From assembly GCA_025463055.1 (NCBI GenBank), contig JAOAPV010000079.1, positions 1 through 37,694 on the forward strand: 37,694 nt of DNA, read 5' to 3'. Below, piece by piece: positions 1 through 9,800 of this stretch. The stretch comes from Candidatus Acidiferrum typicum (GTDB taxonomy: Bacteria > Acidobacteriota > Terriglobia > Acidiferrales > UBA7541). The notes under the pieces were generated by a model. That model was not told the origin of the DNA and made no database searches. It worked only from the letters and a program-made list of their open reading frames with translations. Both the position numbers and the translations under genes were made by a program. Position 1 is the stretch's first letter; the number at the start of each line of letters is the position of its first letter.

Positions 1-2
1 TT

Positions 3-1688
3 CTGACCGCTACGATCCTTGTAATTGTGGCGTCATTCGCTGTTATAGCCCCCATGCTTGTTCTCGGAACGATGGCAGGGCGCGACTTTCCGTTCCATCT
101 AGCATCCTGGATGGACGTTGCGAGGCAGTGGCATGAGGGAACGATCTATCCTCAGTGGGCAGAATTAGCGAACTGGGGTTTTGGTGAGCCGCGATTCGTC
201 TTCTACCCGCCCGGCTCATGGATGCTTGGCGCTGCTCTTGGCTCGCTGCTTCCCTGGAAAGCGGTTCCCCTTTTTTTCGTTTGGCTCGTTCTTATTGGAG
301 CGGGCCGCTCCATGTTTCTGTTAGCGCGAGAATCCATGCCTCGGCAGCAGGCTGCCTTGGCCGCGATGCTTTTTGCCGCGAATCCCTATCACCTGCTGCT
401 TGTTTACTACCGGAGTGATTTCGCGGAGCTGCTAGCTAGCGCATTCTTTCCACTACTGCCATGGGGAGTAATGCGGATCGCACGGGGAGGTTGGCGGGCG
501 GTGCCAGCGCTGGCGTCGGTCGTGGCTTTCATCTGGCTCTCCAACGCACCGGCAGCAGTGATCGCTGTATATTCTCTTGTTCTTTTGTGCGTCGTTGCTT
601 ATGCGGTTCGGCGAGAACTACCCTTTCTCCTGTACGGATCCCTGGCTCTTGCCGGCGGATTCGGCCTTGCGGCGTTTTACATTTTGCCGGCCGCGCACCA
701 ACGCGCCTGGGTACAGATCAACCGAGTACTTACAGATGGGCTCCGTCCAGAACAAAACTTTCTTTTCTCACGGTCAACCAGTATGGCCGTGAACACCGAT
801 TTTAATTTAAAGATATCGTGCGTAGTGCTCCTTATGGGAGTGCTGATTGCTGTGGCGGCAGTTCACCTTGCCAAGTCGGCAGCGATCCCCCGGCTTCACT
901 ACTGGCTTTTACTTGCGCTTGGAGCTATATCGTTTTTCATGATGTTTCGTTTTAGCCTGCCGCTGTGGGAACTCGCCCCGGAACTGCACTTTGTGCAGTT
1001 TCCGTGGAGGTATGCCGTTCCGTTGGGTGTCGCGTTTGCGTTTTTTCTGGGAGCGGGGGCGGGCAAATTCCGAGGGCTTTCGATACTGGCTATCTGCCTA
1101 TTCATCTTGGGCGGACCCCTTGCGAAAATAATGCTTGCGATAAACAGACCGTCATCGTGGCGAAAAGCGGAAATTTCTCGATTTCAGCGGAGCATCGATA
1201 ACGGAAAGGGATATCGCGGTATGCCGGAATATCTTCCGAACGGCGCCAAGAGCGAAGTGTCGGAGGAGAGTGCGGCCGCGAGGCAGGGCTCTGATTTTGA
1301 TGAATTCGCAATCACCAACGGAAACACGTTTCGTGTTCAGGCCACGGTGCCTCGAGAAATCGCCTTTAATCTGTTCGACTATCCGACATGGCAGGTAGAC
1401 GTAGACGGCTCTCGAGTGAATCCGAAAGGGAAGGATAGCGACGGCCGCCTCGTCGTGGCTGTACCCGCCGGGAACCACTTGATACATATTTTTCTTCAAC
1501 GCAAATGGGACGCGAAGCTGGGCATTGCTATTTCCCTTGCCACGGCCATTCTGCTCTTGTGCTTGACATTTCTGGCGTGGCGTCCGAACGAGCTGTCCGA
1601 TCAGCTTGACAGTAAGTCTGCGCGTAGCTTTTCAGCTGCGACGGTGGAGGCCCCGGCTTTGTCGATGGGGAGCAATGAGCATAGCTGA
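3..1688 (+). CDS. Polytopic membrane protein, GT-C / PTPS-related family (5' partial)
   Basis: Large integral membrane protein with about ten hydrophobic segments over roughly 400 residues and a soluble C-terminal domain. The early segment with RDFPFHLASWMDVARQW, then WGFGEPRFVFYPPGSW, resembles bacterial membrane proteins annotated as 6-pyruvoyl-tetrahydropterin-synthase-related, which have a GT-C-like architecture and are presumed to handle lipid-linked sugars or surface polymers. The frame stays open to the window edge, and the residues before the GTG at 27 (LTATILVI) are hydrophobic and continue the first membrane helix. The true start is therefore probably upstream and the gene is 5' truncated here. 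The C-terminal part (from about residue 400 of the visible frame) is soluble and beta-rich (TFRVQATVPREIAFNLFDYP). The next gene is another large membrane protein in the same direction, suggesting a shared envelope function. The fold is recognised; the substrate is not known. Confidence 0.7.
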   Translation: MTATILVIVASFAVIAPMLVLGTMAGRDFPFHLASWMDVARQWHEGTIYPQWAELANWGFGEPRFVFYPPGSWMLGAALGSLLPWKAVPLFFVWLVLIGAGRSMFLLARESMPRQQAALAAMLFAANPYHLLLVYYRSDFAELLASAFFPLLPWGVMRIARGGWRAVPALASVVAFIWLSNAPAAVIAVYSLVLLCVVAYAVRRELPFLLYGSLALAGGFGLAAFYILPAAHQRAWVQINRVLTDGLRPEQNFLFSRSTSMAVNTDFNLKISCVVLLMGVLIAVAAVHLAKSAAIPRLHYWLLLALGAISFFMMFRFSLPLWELAPELHFVQFPWRYAVPLGVAFAFFLGAGAGKFRGLSILAICLFILGGPLAKIMLAINRPSSWRKAEISRFQRSIDNGKGYRGMPEYLPNGAKSEVSEESAAARQGSDFDEFAITNGNTFRVQATVPREIAFNLFDYPTWQVDVDGSRVNPKGKDSDGRLVVAVPAGNHLIHIFLQRKWDAKLGIAISLATAILLLCLTFLAWRPNELSDQLDSKSARSFSAATVEAPALSMGSNEHS

Positions 1689-1708
1689 ACGCAATCTAAA
1701 CCCTTGAG

Positions 1709-1730
1709 CTCCTGACGCACGAGTCAGGAG
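1709..1730 (+). other. Perfect 8-bp stem hairpin between the two membrane-protein genes
   Basis: CTCCTGAC, a six-base loop, then GTCAGGAG form a perfect stem 20 bases after the first stop codon. No T-tract follows, so it is not a convincing intrinsic terminator. It may be an mRNA 3'-end or processing structure. Confidence 0.4.
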
Positions 1731-1811
1731 ATTGACCCAGATTTGGTTGGTACCCGCTTTACCTCCCGCCGTTTAGAGGTCCGATCAACAACCGCACGGT
1801 GGAGAGGTAAC

Positions 1812-3332
1812 ATGCAGTCAAGTATTCAGGAGTCTCTATTCAGAGCGTCAGCACGATTCATGAGGCGCCGCTGGCCCCTAACGCTCGGCATTTCAGCGGC
1901 TGTGCTCGTTCCATGTTTCTGGCACAGGCACATTGAGGCTGGCGACCTCGGCAGCCATATATACAATGCGTGGCTTGCCGAACTTGTGCGCCGCGGCCAG
2001 TTGCCGGGGCTCTGGATTGTTCCGCAATGGCACAATGTTGCCTTCGATCTCCTCCTCAGTGCTTTTGGAAAGATATTCGGCTGGCTGTGGGCAGAAAAAC
2101 TGGGGGTTTCCGTATGTGTGCTGATTTTCTTTTGGGGCGCATTCGCTCTGGCTAGTGCGGCCGCGCGGCGCGCGCCCTTGTTCCTGACTCCTGTAATCGC
2201 AATCATTTCCTTTGGATGGACTTTCCAGCAAGGCTTCATCAATTACTATCTCGCGGTGGGACTGGCGTTTTTCGCTTTGGCGATCTTGTGGAGAGGTATC
2301 GGAAGGGAGCGCTTCGCTGCTCTCGCATTCGTGCCGCTGATTTTCTTAGCGCATCCTTTGGGGCTCATGTGGCTAGTGGGCGGTGCGGCCTACATTTTGG
2401 TTGCGGAAAGGCTCCAGCGTTATCGCATTTTCCTTTTTTCGGCGGCGGTCCTGTTAGTTATCTCGATAGGCCTTTACGTGCAACACCATTATTTCGTATA
2501 CCGCTCCAGTAAACCTCCCTACATTTTCAATGGCGCAGATCAAATTGTTCTTTACAGCCGAGCCTACGGGCTCGTAGCTGTCGGAATTTTCTTGTTTGTC
2601 TTGGTGGCTCTCGCAAGCGAGGTGCGGAGGCGGCGGACCGACCCGGAATTCCTGAAAACCGGCGGCATACTTCTTCAGCTCTACCTTATATTGCAGTGTT
2701 TGGTACTTGTGCTGCCGTTTGGTGTGTACTTGCCAGGATATTCGGCTCCGCTAACCTTCCTGCCCCAGCGCCTCACAACCCTCAGCGCCGTCCTTATCTG
2801 CGGCCTGCTGGGGCTGATAAGACCGCGCAAATGGCATTCGCTCGCCTACGCAGCGGCGGCAGTAATGTTTTTTTCGCTTTTATATAGAGACACTGGAATT
2901 ATAAACAACATGGAAGAGCAGAGCGACCGGCTCGTCGCGAATCTCCCTTTCGGACGACGGGTGCTGTTCACGATTCCAGAACGCGGATCGCGGCTGAAGA
3001 TCGGCCATTTTGTTGATCGATCATGTATCGATCATTGCTTCAGCTACGGAAACTATGAGCCGAGCACCGGCCAATTCCGACTTCGCGCCATGCCTGGTAA
3101 CGGGGCGGTTATGACGCAGGTCCCGGATGTCTGGCGAATGGAAGATGGTGCATACGAGGTTACTTCGAATGATCTGCCTGCGGATGAAATTTATCAATGT
3201 GGTGAAAAGGGAAGACAGGTTTGTCTTCGTCCCCTCGAAGCCGGCGAAAAAAACTATCGGCCGCTAAAAATTAAGGGCTCCCCTTTTGATGTCGGCTGGC
3301 CCATCAGCGTATCTTCTGCTTCAACAAGATAA
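1812..3332 (+). CDS. Polytopic membrane protein of unknown function, GT-C-like
   Basis: A 506-residue protein. I start it at the ATG at 1812, which has GGAGAGGT just upstream, rather than at the longer GTG/TTG-type extension from 1743. It has a basic N-terminus, then about ten hydrophobic helices to about residue 390 (of the 506-residue form), and a soluble C-terminal tail of about 120 residues containing a cluster of cysteines (DRSCIDHCFSYGNY). The early loop after the first helix (EAGDLGSHIYNAWLAELV) carries an acidic-aromatic pattern similar to the catalytic loop of GT-C glycosyltransferases and to the preceding gene, so the two may be distant paralogues. It lies 123 bases downstream of that gene in the same direction, with a hairpin between. 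A role in glycan or lipid-linked sugar transfer is inference only. Confidence 0.65.
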   Translation: MQSSIQESLFRASARFMRRRWPLTLGISAAVLVPCFWHRHIEAGDLGSHIYNAWLAELVRRGQLPGLWIVPQWHNVAFDLLLSAFGKIFGWLWAEKLGVSVCVLIFFWGAFALASAAARRAPLFLTPVIAIISFGWTFQQGFINYYLAVGLAFFALAILWRGIGRERFAALAFVPLIFLAHPLGLMWLVGGAAYILVAERLQRYRIFLFSAAVLLVISIGLYVQHHYFVYRSSKPPYIFNGADQIVLYSRAYGLVAVGIFLFVLVALASEVRRRRTDPEFLKTGGILLQLYLILQCLVLVLPFGVYLPGYSAPLTFLPQRLTTLSAVLICGLLGLIRPRKWHSLAYAAAAVMFFSLLYRDTGIINNMEEQSDRLVANLPFGRRVLFTIPERGSRLKIGHFVDRSCIDHCFSYGNYEPSTGQFRLRAMPGNGAVMTQVPDVWRMEDGAYEVTSNDLPADEIYQCGEKGRQVCLRPLEAGEKNYRPLKIKGSPFDVGWPISVSSASTR

Positions 3333-3437
3333 GCGTGCAGTTGTACGCCACAGCGCCGTCCAGCGAATTCCACGTTTTTCGCATGACGCCGCAGTTTTCT
3401 GCCGTGAAGGCTGAGCCGCGCCGCTCAAGGCCCCGCT

Positions 3438-3466
3438 TTGACACCGCTCCGTCGATGCACTACTGT
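3438..3466 (+). promoter_or_regulatory. Candidate sigma70-type promoter for the sugar symporter gene
   Basis: A perfect TTGACA (3438-3443), a 17-base spacer and TACTGT (3461-3466), which keeps the first, second and last positions of the -10 consensus. It lies in the intergenic gap about 110 bases before the symporter start. The weak -10 makes this tentative. Confidence 0.35.
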
Positions 3467-3578
3467 ACCGCTCCGGTTCCGGTAATTCGTTGCCGGTTTC
3501 GGCTGCGAGGCGCACCGCACCTTTACGAAGAAATTAGTGAGCCTGGATTCGGTCCCTCGCGCTGGAAAGTGCGGTGAG

Positions 3579-4931
3579 ATGACTCCCGAGGGCCAAAAAT
3601 CCGCGACCCTGGCCGTTTCCGGGGCAGATGTTTCATCCCGCCCGGATACCCACACAGGTTCGCGACTGTTGCCGGCAGGGCAGCTCGTTCCTTTCATTCT
3701 CGTTACTGGCCTATTCTTTTTGTGGGGCATTCCCAACAATCTGAACGACGTTCTGATCCGGCACTTCATGAAGTCCTTCGCCATTACGCGCTTCCAGGCC
3801 GGATTGGTGCAGTCCGCGTTTTACATGGGATATTTTCTGCTGGCCATGCCCGCCGCCTTCCTCATGCGGCGCGTCGGATACCAATCGGGGTTTGTCATCG
3901 GCTTGATTCTCTTTGGTGCGGGCGCTTTCTTGTTCTGGCCTGCGGCCCTGGCCGGCAGTTACGGCTTTTTTCTCTTCGCTTTGTTCGTAATCGCCAGCGG
4001 CCTATCGTTCTTGGAGACCGCGTCCAATCCCTTCATCGCCCAGTTGGGTGACCAAGATAGTTCGGAACGCCGCTTGAATTTCGCGCAAGCCTTCAACCCT
4101 TTGGGTGCGATCAGCGGAGCTTTGATTGGCACGGTCTTTATTTTTTCCGGGGTGGAACTGACGCCAGAGCAAATCGCCGCGCAGCAAGCGGCCCACACCT
4201 ATGAAGCGTACCTTCGCTCCGAAACATTGCGCGTCGTGAAGCCATATCTTGTCATCGGCGTAATCGCCCTGGTCTGGGCAGTGCTTATCTTCCGCACTAA
4301 GTTTCCGTCCATCCGCGCTGAACACGAAAATGAGTCTGGCGACCGTGGGCGTCTTAGCGATCTGTTCCGTCATCCCCATTTTTTATTCGCGGTTCTCGCG
4401 CAGTTCTTTTATGTCGGCGCTCAAGTCGGGACGTGGAGCTACTTCATTACTTATGTTCAGGAATACGCACATCAATCCGAAAAGGTCGCCGGCTATTTTC
4501 TGACCGGCACACTCATTGCTTTCGGCATAGGCCGCTTCGCCTCCGCCTGGCTGATGCGATTTATTTCGCCCAGCAAGCTCATGGGCGCCTATTCTGTCGC
4601 CAATATAATTCTCGTAGCGATTGCCGTGCTCACTCCCGGTTGGCTGGGCTTGTGGTGCGTTTTTCTGACTAGCTTTTTCATGTCTCTCATGTTCCCAACC
4701 ATTTTTGCGCTTGGGCTCAAGGGGCTCGGTCCAAACACGAAACTAGGCGGTTCCCTCTTGGTGATGGCGATTGTGGGTGGTGCAGTTCTCACTCCAATCA
4801 TGGGATTCATCTCCGTAAAGACACAAAGCCTCGCACTGGCGTATTCCGTCCCGTTGCTCGCCTATGTGATCATCGCGCTGTATTCGTTCTGGGGCTCGCA
4901 GCAGCGCAAAGCCAATCTTATTGCGCTCTGA
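3579..4931 (+). CDS. fucP: FucP-family MFS sugar:H+ symporter
   Basis: Major facilitator protein of the fucose/glucose/galactose permease (FucP) family, expected to import a sugar with protons across the inner membrane. The signature after the first helix, GIPNNLNDVLIRHFMKSF, followed by FQAGLVQSAFYMGYFLLAMP and a long hydrophobic run with the LNFAQAFNPLGAISGALIG segment, is typical of FucP/GluP-type permeases. Twelve helices fit the length. The ATG at 3579 gives 450 residues, close to FucP length; a GTG at 3537 would add 14 residues. The central loop (about residues 190-245) is hydrophilic, as usual between the two six-helix halves. No sugar kinase, isomerase or glycoside hydrolase is adjacent, so the substrate cannot be set from context. 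It converges with the formate dehydrogenase locus 30 bases downstream. Confidence 0.85.
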   Translation: MTPEGQKSATLAVSGADVSSRPDTHTGSRLLPAGQLVPFILVTGLFFLWGIPNNLNDVLIRHFMKSFAITRFQAGLVQSAFYMGYFLLAMPAAFLMRRVGYQSGFVIGLILFGAGAFLFWPAALAGSYGFFLFALFVIASGLSFLETASNPFIAQLGDQDSSERRLNFAQAFNPLGAISGALIGTVFIFSGVELTPEQIAAQQAAHTYEAYLRSETLRVVKPYLVIGVIALVWAVLIFRTKFPSIRAEHENESGDRGRLSDLFRHPHFLFAVLAQFFYVGAQVGTWSYFITYVQEYAHQSEKVAGYFLTGTLIAFGIGRFASAWLMRFISPSKLMGAYSVANIILVAIAVLTPGWLGLWCVFLTSFFMSLMFPTIFALGLKGLGPNTKLGGSLLVMAIVGGAVLTPIMGFISVKTQSLALAYSVPLLAYVIIALYSFWGSQQRKANLIAL

Positions 4932-4960
4932 CGAGTCGGATTGACCGTCGTATGAGCAAC

Positions 4961-6067
4961 TCACTTATCTTGCGGAATTTGTTCTGCGTCCGGTCGAGCG
5001 GGGCCAGGCAGTTGCAACGGAACTTTCGGATCTTTTGATGAAGCTCGTCCTGCGTAGACCCAAGCCCATCTTGTGATCAGTGAGCCGGCGATGGAGCTGA
5101 TCGCCGCCGCTTTGCGCAATTTGACGCTGCGTGGAGATCGTGGGGGTGACGTGAGCGACAGCAGGCGCAAGGCCAGCGGCACAGGACCAGAGAGCAAGCC
5201 GGCCACGCGCATTGTCCAGCCAGTCGGACCATGATGGAGCGGCTCCGTCGCTGGCTCCTTTCCAAACTCCAGCGATGCACCAATCGCGGTCTCGACCACC
5301 GTAGCTCCGATCCCGATCTTGTTGAGCGCGCTGCTGGCGTGACCTCTAAGCTCCAGCACAGACACGGCTGTGGATAGGCCCGAGGTGGCGAAATGTATGG
5401 GAATGAGAGAAACCTTTGCATTCCACACAGGAATGGCAGTAGCACCTACGAGAACTCCGGTGTACGTCGCCAGGACGAGACCGGTCAGCGCGGCGCCGAT
5501 TTCAGCGACATCGGTAAGGACGGGAATTCGCGGAAGCACACGGCGTCTCTCGAGCTCGGAGAGCACAGCGGATGCTGCGGCCGCACTGGAAAACGACACC
5601 AACGTCCATGAGCCGACCGACATTGGGCTTTGCACTTTAAAAACGCGAAGCATGTTCAGGAAGCGCTTGGGGAACCCCAGGTCCGCAATAAGGAGCGGCG
5701 GAGAGAGCGCAGCGCCGATTGCCGCAACCCAACGCGCGTCGCGAATCATGCGCTGGTCCGCGCCAGTGAGCTTTCCCACCGAGGCGAGCATCGCAGAGGC
5801 ACCTGCCGCCCCGCCGACGAAAAAGTAGATCGGCACTTCCCATGTCCATGCGGGAGTTTTGAGCAGCGGCATGCCGTAATAGCCGGTTTGCGGAGATGCA
5901 GAGGCAGCCGGCTCGAAATCTTGAAGGGCGCCATGGCCATTGCTGGGACGCGCGTCCATATGCGAATCAGATGGCAACTTAGAAATGGACGTAGCGCGCA
6001 ATTCAGCTTCGCGCCGGATTTGCTGGAGTCGCAGCTCGCGAGTCTCACGTTCAGGGGAAATGCTCAT
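4961..6067 (-). CDS. nrfD: NrfD/PsrC-like membrane subunit of formate dehydrogenase
   Basis: Integral membrane quinone-interacting subunit of the NrfD/PsrC type, expected to anchor the formate dehydrogenase and pass electrons between the iron-sulfur subunit and the quinone pool. About 70 hydrophilic residues precede the first helix, TWEVPIYFFVGGAAGASAML, which carries the Gly/Ala-rich signature of NrfD proteins. Seven or so further hydrophobic segments follow, and the last 25 residues are proline-rich. It is a haem-independent alternative to the b-type cytochrome FdnI. Its start overlaps the end of the iron-sulfur subunit gene by four bases (ATGA type), so the two are translationally coupled. 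The long polar N-terminal extension is unusual, and a start at the in-frame ATG encoding the HMDARPSNG region is possible. Confidence 0.85.
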   Translation of the reverse strand: MSISPERETRELRLQQIRREAELRATSISKLPSDSHMDARPSNGHGALQDFEPAASASPQTGYYGMPLLKTPAWTWEVPIYFFVGGAAGASAMLASVGKLTGADQRMIRDARWVAAIGAALSPPLLIADLGFPKRFLNMLRVFKVQSPMSVGSWTLVSFSSAAAASAVLSELERRRVLPRIPVLTDVAEIGAALTGLVLATYTGVLVGATAIPVWNAKVSLIPIHFATSGLSTAVSVLELRGHASSALNKIGIGATVVETAIGASLEFGKEPATEPLHHGPTGWTMRVAGLLSGPVPLALRLLSLTSPPRSPRSVKLRKAAAISSIAGSLITRWAWVYAGRASSKDPKVPLQLPGPARPDAEQIPQDK

Positions 6068-6846
6068 CTGTCGCTACTCCCGGTAAAGGCAAGGAATGCG
6101 CCCGCTACCATCGCAGCTGCCGCAATGCCTGCTGACATCCAACCTTTTTTAAGATACGTGGTAGGCACTTCCGGCTTGGGCGGCAGATTGTATGTCTTGG
6201 GATCGCCACGCACGATAAAGAAAGCGTGAATGCCGCCGACGCTCGTGTCAGTGGGATCGTACAGGTTCACGTCATCGAAGCCTTTTTCTTCCAGGTCGCG
6301 AACTCGCTCGCGCGCCGTGTCTCGCAAGTGCTCGATTTCGCCAAATTTGATGGATTCGGTCGGGCAGGCTGTTGCGCAAGCGGGCTCAAGGCCTTCTTTT
6401 TGCCGGTCGTAGCAGAACGTGCATTTGAACGCGCGGCCGTCTTCGGGCCTGCGTTCGACAACGCCGAAGGGGCAGCACACCACGCAATATCCGCATCCGT
6501 TGCAAACGTCCGGTTGAATGTACACGCCGCCAAATTCTGTGCGCACGATCGCGCCTGTGGGACAAGCTTCCAGGCAGCCCGCGTTAGCGCAATGTTTGCA
6601 AACGTCCGAGGAAAATCCCCAGGAGAAAACTTCCGAGGCATTGCCGCCGAAACCGGGCACGGCCCCGTTCTCGACAAACTTTACGTGCCGCCACGTGGAA
6701 TGCCCCAGTGAACCAGTGTTGTCATAGGACAAAGCCCGGAAGTCGAAGCCATCGGCGGGTACCTGATTCCATTCCTTGCAAGCCACCTCGCAAGCCTTAC
6801 AGCCGATGCACAGCGTGGAATCGGTGAGGAACGCCGTGACGCTCAT
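6064..6846 (-). CDS. fdhB: Formate dehydrogenase iron-sulfur (beta) subunit
   Basis: Electron-transfer subunit with four [4Fe-4S] cluster motifs: cysteines 13/16/19/23, 83/86/91/95, 115/118/121/125 and 142/145/157/161. The first (CIGCKACEVAC) and third (CNGCGYCVVCCP) motifs match FdnH/FdoH. At 260 residues it is slightly shorter than E. coli FdnH (294). Residues 236-254 form one C-terminal transmembrane helix, as in FdnH. It would carry electrons from the molybdenum/tungsten subunit to the NrfD-type membrane subunit. Its start overlaps the end of the catalytic gene by four bases and its end overlaps the nrfD-like start by four, so all three genes form one tight operon. Confidence 0.92.
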   Translation of the reverse strand: MSVTAFLTDSTLCIGCKACEVACKEWNQVPADGFDFRALSYDNTGSLGHSTWRHVKFVENGAVPGFGGNASEVFSWGFSSDVCKHCANAGCLEACPTGAIVRTEFGGVYIQPDVCNGCGYCVVCCPFGVVERRPEDGRAFKCTFCYDRQKEGLEPACATACPTESIKFGEIEHLRDTARERVRDLEEKGFDDVNLYDPTDTSVGGIHAFFIVRGDPKTYNLPPKPEVPTTYLKKGWMSAGIAAAAMVAGAFLAFTGSSDR

Positions 6847-9800
6847 TGGGCCACCATCCTGCGCCGCGTCGGTTGGCGCATGGCATTTTCCAACTGCTTG
6901 AGGGCACGCGGGCCGCGTTCTCTGCGCCCAGGGAACACGTTGCAGAGCAGCGCCTTGGACTCCATGATTCGCACATTCGGCTCTTCGGACAGTGCGAGCA
7001 GGTCGTTGGCACTGTCCCCCTTTACCAACCCTTTGTACCCCCAGTGATAGGGCAAACCTACTTGATGAACGGTCTGCCCGTTGAGGTGAATCGGCGGCAT
7101 GCGCGAGGTGACCATGGCGCGGGCTTCCACAATCCCGCGCGCCGTCACGATCGTGACCCAGCCGCGATGCTCGACTCCAACCTGCTTCGCGAGTTCGGGA
7201 GAGATTTCACAGAAGAACTCCGGCTGAAGCTCGCAGAGATGCGAAAGGTAGCGGGACATCCCGCCGGCTGTGTGATGCTCGGTGAGGCGGTACGTTGTGG
7301 CCACGTACGGGAATCTCTCATCCGGAGAGTTTGCGTACTGATTGTCAGGCCGCTCCAGCCTATTCGCCCCGGGGTCCACTTGCTGCGCGGGATAAACGGG
7401 ATTCCTAATTGGCGATTCGAGCGGCTCGTAATGTGTGGGAAGCGGACCGTCCTTCAGCCCGCTCGGCACATAAAGCCGGCTCAAACCTTCCGCATTCATA
7501 ATGAAGGGTTTGTCGCCGCCAAGTGCGTCGTCGCCTTCCGCATTTTCCGGCGGACGGTAGTCAGGAGATTTGTTTACCGTGAAGTCGGGCACATCAAAGC
7601 CAGTCCATTCCTTCTTGTTCTCGTCCCACCAGATTAGCTTCTTGCGTTCGCTCCACGGCCGGCCATCCGGTCGAGCAGAGGCGCGATTGTAAAGAATCCG
7701 TCGATCAGCAGGCCAGGCGAAGCCCCACCCATGCCCGTAGAAGTCTCTTGGCTCGCGCTTGCGTGCGACATTTTCGTCAGGCTTCGGGAAAATACCGGAA
7801 TAGATCCAGCAGCCGCAGGAAGTCGAGCCGTCCGCTTTGAGATCCCGAAAACCTGCCACGAGCTTGCCATCTTTCAATGTTCGGCCGTTGATCTCCTGCA
7901 AGACTTCCTCGACCACCGGTTCTGCATTTGCGCCCTCCGTGGAGTAGTCCCACGTGAGCGCATTCAGCCCGGCGTTCCTTGGTCGCTGGTCCTTGCGCGC
8001 TCGCTCCTTTAGGCGGCGGCCGAGGTGATATATGAACCAAGTCTCGCTGCGCGCGTCGCCCGGCGGATCGACGGCCTTCTCGTGAAATTGATTGAGCCGC
8101 TGCGTGTTTGTGAAGCAGCCGCCTTTTTCCGTGTGGCCCGCGGCAGGGAAGAGGAACACCTCCGTGTCGATCTCCTCGGGATTCAGTTCGCCGCGGCCAA
8201 CTTCTGGCGAATCCAACCAGAAACTTGCGGTTTCGACTTCTACCATGTCGCGCACGACCAGCCACTTCAGCTTGGCCATCGCCTTGCGCTCCATACGCGA
8301 ATGGGGTCCGCCGACGGCCGGGTTTTGCCCCATCACGAAAAGGCCTTCGACATTCCCATCAGCCATTTGGATCCAGTAACCCTGGTGCGAGTGATCTCCG
8401 GTGACACGCGGCAGGAAGGTAAAGCCAAAATCATTCTCTTTAGCGGCCGCGTCGCCGTAGTACGCCTTCATCAGGCTCACAAAATACTTGTCGAAGTTGT
8501 TCCACCAACCTGTTTTGGTTTTGTGATGGTTGAAATAAGCGGCCAGATTGTCAGCGTCTTCTGCGAACAGAGGCATGGGCATGTAGCCCGGAAGAATGTC
8601 GTAGAGTGTTGGAATGTCCGTGGAACCTTGAATCGAAGCATGGCCACGCAGGGCGAGAATTCCGCCACCGGGACGCCCGATATTGCCGAGGAGCAGTTGC
8701 AGGATAGAAGCAGCGCGAATGATCTGCACGCCGTCGGAGTGTTGAGTCCAGCCTACGGCATAGCAGATGGCAGCAGTTTTGTCGGGGCCGGAGGCGGAAC
8801 AAAAAGTTCTCGCGAGCTTCAGAAACACATCCTGCGGCACACCGCAGGTGCGTTCGACAAGTTCCGGTGTGTATCGCGCAAAATGGCGCTTGAGGACCTG
8901 ATAGATGCAGCGGGGATTTTGTAGTGTCAGGTCCTGCTCGTAAATATTTTCCTGAAGCTTTTCCCCGCCGCGGTCTTTCGCATGCCCGCCAGTCTTCCCA
9001 GAATTGGTCACGTCTTTGAGCGGCGAGCCCTTGTACGCCCACGAATCCGTCTTGTACATCTTCGCGTCTTCGTTCCAGCCAGAGAAGAGGCCGTCCAAAT
9101 CCTCCGTATCGCGAAAATCGTCGCGCACAAGGATTGAAGCGTTGGTGTAATTCACGACGTACTCGCGAAAATCCTTTTCGTTTTCCAGAACGTAATGGAT
9201 GAGCGCGCCAAGAAAGACAATATCGGAACCGGCGCGAAGCGGAACCCACATGTCGGCCATTGCCGAAGTGCGGCTGAAGCGGGGGTCGACGTGAAGGACT
9301 TTTGTGCCGCGCTCGCGTGCTTCGACTACCCACTGAAAACCGACCGGGTGATTCTCTGCCATGGACGAGCCCATGATAAGAATGGCATCTGAATTCACAA
9401 GATCTTGTTGCGCTGTAGTTGCTCCGCCGCGTCCGAAGGATGCGCCCAGACCGGGCACAGTCGAGCTATGTCATATACGGGCCTGGTTGCTGACGCACAC
9501 CATGCCTAAGCCGCCTGTGAACAGCTTCTTGATCAGATAATTTTCTTCGTTGTCCAGGGTTGCGCCGCCCAGGTGGGCGATCGCGGTCGTCTGCATCAGC
9601 GACTTGCCGTCCCGCTCTTCTACAAAAGTGCGCTCGCGCGATTGCCACACGCGATCGGCGACCATGTCCATGGCCTTTTCCAACCCGATCTCTTCCCACT
9701 GTTTCGAGCGGGGCCGTCGGTAACGAACTTTCTTCAGCCGGTTCGCATGAGTGGCCAATTCAAAACTTGCCGAACCCTTCGGGCAAAGGCGGCCTCGTGA

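Noticed and set aside
6226-9000. Several long plus-strand frames opposite the formate dehydrogenase genes
   Set aside because: They are antisense shadows of strongly conserved coding sequence, without ribosome sites or family similarity.
9471-9473. TGA splitting the formate dehydrogenase frame as a pseudogene
   Set aside because: The frame is the same on both sides, the position matches the known Sec residue and a SECIS hairpin is present, so it is recoding rather than decay.
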